Shown: one piece after another, positions 53,576 through 59,996 of the stretch
How positions within the stretch are numbered: position 1 is the stretch's first letter
How the letters are laid out: each line of letters starts with the position of its first letter
NCBI GenBank assembly: GCA_016711435.1
Contig: JADJSY010000088.1
Location: 74,148 to 138,147, forward strand
Reading direction: 5' to 3'
Length of the DNA stretch: 64,000 bases
Source of the DNA: Lewinellaceae bacterium
Lineage (GTDB): Bacteria > Bacteroidota > Bacteroidia > Chitinophagales > Saprospiraceae
Program-made: the position numbers and the translations under genes
The notes under the pieces: generated by a model
Seen by the model: only the letters and a program-made list of their open reading frames with translations
What the model was told of the DNA's origin: nothing
Database searches by the model: none

Positions 53576-54718
53576 ATGGAACACATACTTTTCTCTATTG
53601 AAAACAAGGTCGGCCGTATTACTTTCAACCGGCCCGAGGTGTACAATGCCATGCACCAGGCCATGCGGTTCGAAATATTAGAGGCCCTGGATATTTGCAC
53701 GGAAGACCCCGACGTTCGTGCTGTTTTTATCACCGGCAACGGTAAAGCATTTTGCGCAGGGGAAGATTTGCAGGAAGTAACAGACCCGCAAGGCCCTTCG
53801 TTGAACACCATTATTGCCACCGGTTACAATCCTATCGTACTGAAAATCAGGAATTTGGAAAAACCTGTTGTCATGGCCGTGAATGGCGTGGCAGCCGGGG
53901 CAGGGGCCAATATTGCGCTGGCAGGCGATGTTGTGGTGGCTACTGCTTCCGCCACATTTACGCAGGCATTTTCCAAAATCGGCCTGATTCCCGATTCCGG
54001 CGGTACCTGGACGCTGCCGCGCCTCGTCGGTTTCCAACGCGCCTCCGCCCTGATGATGTTGTCCGACAAAATCACGGCAGACGAAGCCGAAGCGATGGGT
54101 ATGATCTGGAAAGTTTTCCATGATGAGACCTTTCTGACGGAAAGTATCGAAATCGCCGAAACGCTGGCCCAAATGCCCACCCGCGGACTGGCGCTGACCA
54201 AAAAAGCGCTGAATGCCTCGTTCAATAACAGTTTTTCCGAACAACTGTCGCTGGAAGATACGCTGCAAACGGAAGCGGGCAACACCGCCGACTACCGCGA
54301 AGGTGTGGCGGCGTTTCTGGAAAAAAGGAAACCTACTTTTAAGGGTGCATGTAGGTTTCAAAAAACCCGTGTCGCGCTGGTTCCAAAAACTACATATTTT
54401 TCCCAAGAATTACGCCCTGCGAAAAGGCGACAGCCGCAAATTGGGTGTGTCGCTGCTGTTTTTCTTTTTGATGGGATTGCTCATCAGTCCGGAATTGCGC
54501 TACCAGCTCCGTTCGCTGATCGAGTATCCGCTGCATTACAAAGAATACAAACAATTCGGCATCCGCATCCCGAGCGGCTATTCAGTGCATGGCATCGATG
54601 TGAGCAAATGGCAGCAACGGGTCGACTGGACCCGGGTAAAAAAAATGAAAGTGGGCAACGTGAGTATCACTTTTGCCTTTATCAAAGCCACGGAAGGCAG
54701 CTGGATGAAGGACCCTGA
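53576..54718 (+). CDS. paaG: PaaG-type enoyl-CoA hydratase/isomerase, reading past its normal end
   Basis: Residues 1-256 are a crotonase-fold enzyme: VGRITFNRPEVYNAMHQAMR, GKAFCAGEDLQEV, VNGVAAGAGANIALAGDVVV and the PaaG-like PDSGGTWTLPRLVGFQRASA. In phenylacetate breakdown PaaG moves the epoxide ring double bond to form the oxepin. Homology ends at KRKPTFKG (about base 54346). The frame then continues 120 residues through the lysozyme gene in another frame with no family match. A small change near 54340-54352, perhaps one lost base, may have removed the stop codon. A Bacteroidota -7 box and leader precede the gene. Confidence 0.85.
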   Translation: MEHILFSIENKVGRITFNRPEVYNAMHQAMRFEILEALDICTEDPDVRAVFITGNGKAFCAGEDLQEVTDPQGPSLNTIIATGYNPIVLKIRNLEKPVVMAVNGVAAGAGANIALAGDVVVATASATFTQAFSKIGLIPDSGGTWTLPRLVGFQRASALMMLSDKITADEAEAMGMIWKVFHDETFLTESIEIAETLAQMPTRGLALTKKALNASFNNSFSEQLSLEDTLQTEAGNTADYREGVAAFLEKRKPTFKGACRFQKTRVALVPKTTYFSQELRPAKRRQPQIGCVAAVFLFDGIAHQSGIALPAPFADRVSAALQRIQTIRHPHPERLFSAWHRCEQMAATGRLDPGKKNESGQREYHFCLYQSHGRQLDEGP

Positions 54719-55199
54719 ATTTGACAAAAACTGGGAAAATGCGCGTAAATATGGAATTATCCGGGGCGCTTATCATTTTTTCTGGCCAAACGTCAGTCCC
54801 AAAGACCAGGCTGCCAAGTTTATCCGGGCGGTTAAACTCCGCAGCGGCGACCTGCCTCCGGTGGTCGATGTGGAAGAGACAAAAGGTATGACCAAAAGCC
54901 AGGTTCAGCGGTACACCAAAGAGTTTTTAACGATTCTCGAAAAGCACTACAAGGTGCGGCCCATCCTGTACACCAACCGCGATTTTTACAAAATACACTT
55001 TGCCGACCACGAAGATTTTAAGAACTACCGGTTCTGGATCGCCCATTACCATGTCAGCGATTTCGATATGCCGGGCGATGAAAAATGGCATTTCTGGCAG
55101 CACAGCGATCGGGGCAACGTGAACGGGATCAATGAACGGGTGGATTTTAATGTGTTTAACGGGGATAGTGTGGCGCTGCGGAAGTTGTGCGTACCGTGA
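54345..55199 (+). CDS. GH25-family lysozyme with membrane anchor
   Basis: A 284-residue protein with an N-terminal membrane anchor (about residues 34-47, GVSLLFFFLMGLLI) and a GH25 domain. Catalytic acids: D85 in HGIDVSKWQ, D175 and E177 in VVDVEETKG; the conserved WQHSDRGNVNG appears near the end. It hydrolyses the sugar chain of peptidoglycan. A GTG at 54345 starts this frame; no ATG is available close by. It overlaps the paaG frame, so its exact start is uncertain. A family A heptamer hairpin follows its stop. Confidence 0.85.
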   Translation: MHVGFKKPVSRWFQKLHIFPKNYALRKGDSRKLGVSLLFFFLMGLLISPELRYQLRSLIEYPLHYKEYKQFGIRIPSGYSVHGIDVSKWQQRVDWTRVKKMKVGNVSITFAFIKATEGSWMKDPEFDKNWENARKYGIIRGAYHFFWPNVSPKDQAAKFIRAVKLRSGDLPPVVDVEETKGMTKSQVQRYTKEFLTILEKHYKVRPILYTNRDFYKIHFADHEDFKNYRFWIAHYHVSDFDMPGDEKWHFWQHSDRGNVNGINERVDFNVFNGDSVALRKLCVP

Positions 55200-55200
55200 T

Positions 55201-55385
55201 TTAGTTATCGGTTATCAGTTATCCGTTATCGGGTTTCAGGCTGGAATTGGGGGTAAAGGGTTTATCCTTTTCCCTTACGCCGGACAAAACAACCCAACAG
55301 GTGTTGGGTAAAGGGAAAAGAATAAACCCTTCACCCCAATTCCAGCCTGAAACCCGATAACGGATAACTAATAACCGATAACTAA
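55201..55385. repeat. AGTTATC-heptamer hairpin with unique inner arms
   Basis: Arms 55201-55276 and 55310-55385 complement each other for about 75 bp (AGTTATCGG heptamers, then TTTCAGGCTGGAATTGGGGG and AAAGGGTTTATCC-type sequence). The loop is about 35 bases. It begins three bases after the lysozyme stop; the rest of the 353-bp gap holds the promoter and leader of the next gene. Confidence 0.92.
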
Positions 55386-55440
55386 TGACGAAACACGTTA
55401 AAGGCTGGTTAAGCCCAACGTTAGGATGCCCGCATTCATT

Positions 55441-55545
55441 TACATTTGTCCCGTCTAATAAATCAGCAAAACTATTTTGATTGATTTCATCATAAATGCT
55501 TCATTATCAACACTGATAACGAATAACTAATAACAGATAACTAAA
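55441..55545 (+). promoter_or_regulatory. Promoter box and family A leader of the thioredoxin gene
   Basis: TACATTTG (55441-55448) is a TAnnTTTG box. AAATGCTTCATTATCAACAC and ATAACGA/ATAACTA/ATAACAG heptamers follow, ending ATAACTAAAACGGACA before the ATG at 55553. Confidence 0.6.
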
Positions 55546-55552
55546 ACGGACA

Positions 55553-55894
55553 ATGAAAAAAACATTTCTCATGCTGGCAACCTGCCTCGTTGCCGCTTCC
55601 GGCTTCGCTCAAAAGAGCCTGCCTTCGGCCAATGTAAAAACCCTGCAGGGCCAAACCATCAATGTGCAGGAACTGGGTAAAACCGGTAAAATCACCGTGA
55701 TCAGTTTCTGGGCTACCTGGTGTTCGCCCTGCAAAAAAGAACTCGACGCGATCAAGGATTACTACCCGGACTGGCAGGAAAAATACAATATGGAACTGGT
55801 AGCCATCAGCGTCGACGACGCACGAACAGCAGCCAAAATCCCTGCAATGATAGAAGAAAAAGGCTGGGAATATAAGGCAAAGGGCAAAAAATAA
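55553..55894 (+). CDS. TlpA/ResA-like thioredoxin, truncated
   Basis: A 113-residue protein with a signal peptide (ending SGFAQ) and a thioredoxin-fold start: SLPSANVKTLQGQTINVQEL, active-site WATWCSPCKKEL and DARTAAKIPAMIEEKGWEY. Family members need about 50 more residues, including the cis-Pro. Here the frame runs into a TTGCATT-type repeat and stops after KAKGKK (those residues are read from the repeat). The CxxC is intact, but without the second half of the fold the protein is probably inactive. Confidence 0.8.
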   Translation: MKKTFLMLATCLVAASGFAQKSLPSANVKTLQGQTINVQELGKTGKITVISFWATWCSPCKKELDAIKDYYPDWQEKYNMELVAISVDDARTAAKIPAMIEEKGWEYKAKGKK

Positions 55895-55952
55895 CCACTC
55901 GGAAAAGTTGCTCTTTGCTTTTTGCATTTTGCATTTTGCCATTTGCCCTTTC
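55873..55952. repeat. TTGCATT-heptamer repeat replacing the thioredoxin 3' half
   Basis: A left piece (AAGGCAAAGGGCAAAAAATA) and a right piece (TTTGCATTTTGCATTTTGCC to TTTGCCCTTT) pair imperfectly. The gene's stop codon TAA lies in the left piece. Confidence 0.75.
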
Positions 55953-56016
55953 TTTCCCCTACCTTCGCATCCTGAAAAAATCTAATCCGTTGACCGTACA
56001 CACCTCCCGACTTTTG

Positions 56017-57609
56017 ATGGCGCCCGTTTTTCCGGCGCTTGCATTCCTGCTTTGGTTGGGGTGCCGCAATCAACCCGATCCGCAATGGGTGGAATCGGGC
56101 AGCCTGATGCGTACACCTGCTGCCTTGATTGCAGATGTGCCCGATTCCCTACAACTGCTTTACACCCAGGTACATCGGCTACCCTTTACGCCTGGCGATA
56201 CAACTGCTCTGCACCTCGTTTCGCTGCCCTCTCTTTCGAATATCGAGTGGACGGCTTTTCAAAAACTGACACGCGCAGTTGCCGGCGCCGACAAACGCCG
56301 CATCGTGATTTCCGGCGTAACCGGAACCGGCGCCACCAAACAGGCCAAACGCGCAGCCAATCTGCTGGCGGGCGATTACAACCGGGTGTTACACATTGAC
56401 TGCGCCCCGCAATTCGACCTCGAATACCACAAAAAATACATCGGTACGGAAACCGAACAAGGGCAGTTTATCCCGGGCGACCTGCTGCAAATGTGGGAGC
56501 TGTGCAAGCGGAACCCCGAACTTTCGTATGTAGCTGTCATTGATAATTTTGACAAAATCAACCCCGAAACTTTCTGGGGGCCGGCCCTGTGGGAAGCGCT
56601 GAGCAGCAAAAATCCGACGGCTGAAATCGGCGGCAAAACCTACCTTTTCCCGAAAAATTTTCACCTGATTTCTGTGACCCACCTCGGACCTGGGTCGCAA
56701 ATCGAATTCAATGAGGAGCATTTTAAACGGCTGGGCAAACAATATATCCTGCCTCCCAATCCGCTCGAATTACTGGCAGTCATGCGCCTGATGCAGCGCA
56801 ATTCGGACCTGAGTCCGCAGCAGGCAAAAGCTGTACGCGACATTTCGGAAACCCGTCGTTTTTTATTTTATTTCCTGAAAATCAACGACTTGCTGCGTAC
56901 ACGCTATACAGAAGGACATCAAATGGGACAAGGCACGGGTCTGCGCGAATTGTTTTGCGACACCGACCGCAGCGAACTGAAACAAACGGTGCTGAACCAC
57001 CTGAATGCACTCAAGCCGGATAAACCTTTAGAGATGAAGGATCTGGACGTTTTCGATGAAACCATTCAAAACGACGGCCTCCAACCTGGCACCAGTTTCA
57101 TGGCCCGGCAGATTCAAATCCTGCACGATACCGGCTATTTTGTAGAAATTACGATGGTCGCCACGACAGCCCTGCTCACCGCACTGGTGGGTTGGTGGGT
57201 GTTCCGCCGCCGCGAACAACTCATCCGCCAGTACGGCGAACAGGCCCGGGAGGTGTACGACAGTTTTGAACTGCAAATACTGGGCGCTGAAGCTGCCGCC
57301 CGGCGATTGGAAGAAATCAAAAATGAGGTGGACGAACTGGTGTTAAAACGAAAATTAGGCTATACGGAAGGCTTGTACTTCCTCGCGTTTATTGAAGACA
57401 AAGTCAAACGCATCGAGTTCGCCCGCAATGTCAGCGAAAACTTCCTGGAACTGTTCAATGCATTTATGGAAGACAATGTGCTGACGGAAAGTGAATACCT
57501 CAAATTGCGCCAGTTCCTGCAAACCATCCGCCATAAAATACCTGCCGATTCGTACGAATCGTTCAACCGGAAGGTGGAGGAAACGTATATCGTGAGTCGT
57601 GAGTCGTGA
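56017..57609 (+). CDS. AAA-like NTPase-fold membrane protein with degenerate P-loop
   Basis: About 530 residues. After an N-terminal hydrophobic segment with a possible but weak lipobox (FLLWLGC) comes an NTPase-like region: VISGVTGTGATKQAKRAANL (Walker A position, but TGATK lacks the usual GK[ST]) and ELSYVAVIDNFDKINPETFW (Walker B-like, VIDNFD). Then one strong membrane segment (about 390-408, VATTALLTALVGWWVF) and a coiled-coil end (EAAARRLEEIKNEVDELVLK). It may be a partner of a two-domain envelope machine or a dead ATPase. A longer frame begins at 55915 inside the repeat; 56017 is preferred. The last residues (IVSRES) are read from the GTGAGTC repeat. Confidence 0.65.
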   Translation: MAPVFPALAFLLWLGCRNQPDPQWVESGSLMRTPAALIADVPDSLQLLYTQVHRLPFTPGDTTALHLVSLPSLSNIEWTAFQKLTRAVAGADKRRIVISGVTGTGATKQAKRAANLLAGDYNRVLHIDCAPQFDLEYHKKYIGTETEQGQFIPGDLLQMWELCKRNPELSYVAVIDNFDKINPETFWGPALWEALSSKNPTAEIGGKTYLFPKNFHLISVTHLGPGSQIEFNEEHFKRLGKQYILPPNPLELLAVMRLMQRNSDLSPQQAKAVRDISETRRFLFYFLKINDLLRTRYTEGHQMGQGTGLRELFCDTDRSELKQTVLNHLNALKPDKPLEMKDLDVFDETIQNDGLQPGTSFMARQIQILHDTGYFVEITMVATTALLTALVGWWVFRRREQLIRQYGEQAREVYDSFELQILGAEAAARRLEEIKNEVDELVLKRKLGYTEGLYFLAFIEDKVKRIEFARNVSENFLELFNAFMEDNVLTESEYLKLRQFLQTIRHKIPADSYESFNRKVEETYIVSRES

Positions 57610-57703
57610 GTCGTGAGTCGTGAGTGGCATCTCGTTAAAAAGGGAGTTGAGCACGTTCTTTTAACAAGATGCCACTCACGATTCACGACTCACGACTCAC
57701 GAT
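57589..57703. repeat. GTGAGTC-heptamer hairpin
   Basis: Five tandem GTGAGTC-type heptamers plus GGCATCTCGTTAAAA (57589-57640) pair with 57659-57703. The stop codon TGA of the AAA-like gene lies within the first copies. Confidence 0.93.
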
Positions 57704-57706
57704 TCC

Positions 57707-57790
57707 AGACCTGAAAAACCAATGCCAAAATACAACCAATGCCAAGCGGGATGTATCTCTCACCTCTCACCCTCTCACTTCTCACTTCTA
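57707..57790. repeat. 3'-end element (CTGAAAA-GCGGGATG-GTGAGAA family) of mnmH
   Basis: CAGACCTGAAAAACCAATGC, a GCCAAGCGGGATGTATCTCT core and GTGAGAG/GTGAGAA heptamers reach the mnmH stop. Same layout as the ends of the efflux adaptor, paaZ and GIN genes. Confidence 0.75.
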
Positions 57791-58794
57791 AGTTCCTTGG
57801 CAATGCTTGCCGGGTCGCCGTGCGCATATTCGAGCAAACGAATATCGGAGGACGGATTGTTATCTAATCCGTGTTGATACGTTTTATCATAGTAATGCAG
57901 GGCAATGCGGGCAGCCGTAGCGAAATCATCGGCCCGGAGCGCTTCCAGCGCGGCTTTCAGGTGTTGCCCGCCTAATTTTTTGTCAATCCGCAAAAAAGCG
58001 GCTTCCAGTTCCGATTTGTCCGTTAATACGTAATCCTGCAACAGGTTGTCAATACGTGCCGTCTCCGGAATTTGAACGTTGAACAAGGTGGAAGCGCGCA
58101 TTTTTTCCCAGAAAGGCGCCGGGATATACACGCGGCCGATACTGCGGCTTTCGTTTTCGATCCAGACCTGGCGTTGCGGGTCGAGCGCAGACAATGCTTG
58201 AAACAGGTCATTTTCAAATTGTTCCACTGTGGGTTGCGCTATTTCTCCGATGCTGCCGAAGGCCGAACCTTTATGATGTGCAAGTCCTTCTAAATCAATG
58301 ATTTGCTCGCCTAAAAGCGCCAGTTCTTTCAATATTTTGGTTTTCCCGCTACCTGTTCGCCCTCCAACCACCCGCATATCCAAATGTATTTCCTGAAAAC
58401 CATCGAGTACATACCGGCGGTATTTTTTATAACCTCCGTCTAAGGTTGCCACTTCAAAACCGGCCTGCCGGAACAACCAGGCCATGCTGCCGCTGCGCTG
58501 TCCGCCCCGCCAGCAATGCACCGCCAGCCGTCGGTCGGGCGCCAACTGCCGGGCCTGCCTGATAAATCCTGCCATTTTGGGCCCGACTAATTCGAGGCCC
58601 AATTCCAATGCCTGCTCTTTACCCTGCTGTTTGTAACAGGTACCCACCAGGGCGCGCTCTTCGTCGCTGAACAGCGGAAAACTGACCGCTCCGGGGATAT
58701 GTCCCTGGGCATATTCGCCCGGCGAGCGCACATCGAGCAACACGCGGCTGCTACTTTCCCGTAAAAAATCGGCAATATCGAGGCGGTTATCCAT
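57775..58794 (-). CDS. mnmH: tRNA 2-selenouridine synthase MnmH (SelU)
   Basis: A 339-residue two-domain enzyme: an N-terminal rhodanese domain with catalytic C94 in AVHCWRGGQRSG, and a P-loop domain with GGRTGSGKT (144-152) that binds the tRNA/nucleotide. It replaces sulfur of 2-thiouridine in the wobble base by selenium, or geranylates it, depending on substrate supply. All motifs of MnmH/YbbB are present. The start at 58794 is four bases after a TAnnTTTG box (58799-58806), so the mRNA may be leaderless. The last residues (KELRSEK) come from the heptamer repeat. Confidence 0.95.
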   Translation of the reverse strand: MDNRLDIADFLRESSSRVLLDVRSPGEYAQGHIPGAVSFPLFSDEERALVGTCYKQQGKEQALELGLELVGPKMAGFIRQARQLAPDRRLAVHCWRGGQRSGSMAWLFRQAGFEVATLDGGYKKYRRYVLDGFQEIHLDMRVVGGRTGSGKTKILKELALLGEQIIDLEGLAHHKGSAFGSIGEIAQPTVEQFENDLFQALSALDPQRQVWIENESRSIGRVYIPAPFWEKMRASTLFNVQIPETARIDNLLQDYVLTDKSELEAAFLRIDKKLGGQHLKAALEALRADDFATAARIALHYYDKTYQHGLDNNPSSDIRLLEYAHGDPASIAKELRSEK

Positions 58795-58798
58795 GGGG

Positions 58799-58806
58799 CA
58801 AAAGTA
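58799..58806 (-). promoter_or_regulatory. TAnnTTTG box directly before mnmH
   Basis: On the minus strand TACTTTTG, with only CCCC between it and the ATG. If used, transcription would begin in or just before the start codon. Confidence 0.5.
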
Positions 58807-58810
58807 CCAG

Positions 58811-59003
<193 letters not shown>

Positions 59004-59143
59004 GAAGAAATGGGGCGCAACCCTACGGCTACACCCCATCATTAAACTACAAACGCTTCTTAATATCTCATTTGCCGAGGCATGGTGATTGCTCATCTCT
59101 CACTTCCAACCGCTTAGTCGTCACTCATAACGCACAATTACAA

Positions 59144-59232
59144 GCCTGAAAGTGTGGCACACCTAAATTAGGGTACTGATAATCAATGCAGTAGCAGAGG
59201 TGTGCCACACTTTCTTGAACACTCTCCTGAAA
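59144..59232. mobile_element. MITE-like element, GTGTGGCACACCT family, copy 4
   Basis: Inverted ends AGTGTGGCACACCT (about 59151-59164) and AGGTGTGCCACACTTTCTTG (59198-59217). A 7-bp direct repeat CCTGAAA flanks it (59145-59151 and 59226-59232). The loop sequence differs from copies 1 and 2. Confidence 0.7.
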
Positions 59233-59250
59233 AGCCCCTGGCAAGACTAT

Positions 59251-59303
59251 TGAGCCGCCAAGCGGGATGTCTCTCACTTCTCACCCTCTCGCTCTCACTT
59301 CTT
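59251..59303. repeat. 3'-end element (GCGGGATG-GTGAGAG family) of the GIN gene
   Basis: GCCGCCAAGCGGGATGTCTC followed by GTGAGAG/GTGAGCG heptamers that carry the stop codon of the GIN gene. Confidence 0.75.
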
Positions 59304-59921
59304 GTTAGAGGTGACCCTGCCCGAACCCGACACCGAAGTGCGGATGGGGCCGTCGACACCCAGTTTTACATCGCCGGAACCGGAAATGGCTACACTGGCC
59401 TGGCTGCCTTTCAAGTCAGATGCCAGAATATCGCCCGAACCGGAAATCTTGATGGCCTGGTTGTCGGCCTTGCCTTTCAGGGCCATGTCACTGCTGCCCG
59501 AGATAGCAATGTTCAGGTCTTTTACATCGAAGGCGCCTTTGAAGTCGCCCGAACCACTGCTGGCGATTTCAAATTTATCACCTTTCAACACCGACACTAC
59601 TTCTATATCGGAGGAGCCGCTGTTGGCAATTTTTTGCAGGTTGCGATACGTGACGGTGATGCGGGCCTTGAAATTATTGTAATTGCCTTTTTTCATCCCG
59701 ATTTCAAGGGTATTGCCTTTTACTTCCGTAATAATTTTGTCGGCATTGATGCCACTGACGTCGAGGCTGACACTTTCGCTGCTGCCTTCCTGGAGAATAA
59801 TAGCATCAAAACCTCCTGAAATGGCGATTTTATCAAAAGTGGAAAGGCTACGGGTTTGGGCGGATGCCATGGCGGTCAGAACAAGACCCGCCATCAGAGA
59901 GATGAACGGACGAATTTTCAT
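59295..59921 (-). CDS. Head-GIN domain protein (DUF2807)
   Basis: A 208-residue exported protein: a signal peptide (residues 1-21, ending MASAQ), then the putative auto-transporter adhesin head GIN domain with its many SGSGDI/SGSSDM/SGSGDV turns on a right-handed beta-helix (LEIGMKKGNYNNFKARITVT, FEIASSGSGDFKGAFD). Such proteins are common in Bacteroidota and may line the envelope; no partner is known. It is a little shorter than many members. The end (SGSGRVTSNKK) runs into the heptamer repeat. The ATG at 59921 is chosen for the signal peptide. Confidence 0.85.
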   Translation of the reverse strand: MKIRPFISLMAGLVLTAMASAQTRSLSTFDKIAISGGFDAIILQEGSSESVSLDVSGINADKIITEVKGNTLEIGMKKGNYNNFKARITVTYRNLQKIANSGSSDIEVVSVLKGDKFEIASSGSGDFKGAFDVKDLNIAISGSSDMALKGKADNQAIKISGSGDILASDLKGSQASVAISGSGDVKLGVDGPIRTSVSGSGRVTSNKK

Positions 59922-59996
59922 GCTGTCAGAAAGATTTTGAAGTGGATAGATGTACATAATTAAAATCCAGAGACAGCAGGATGTGGAATGGGTTGC

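Noticed and set aside
57589..57640. Tandem heptamers as a CRISPR or phase-variation tract
   Set aside because: Units are 7 bp with no spacers, and the tract lies at a gene end, not in a gene or promoter where length change would switch expression.
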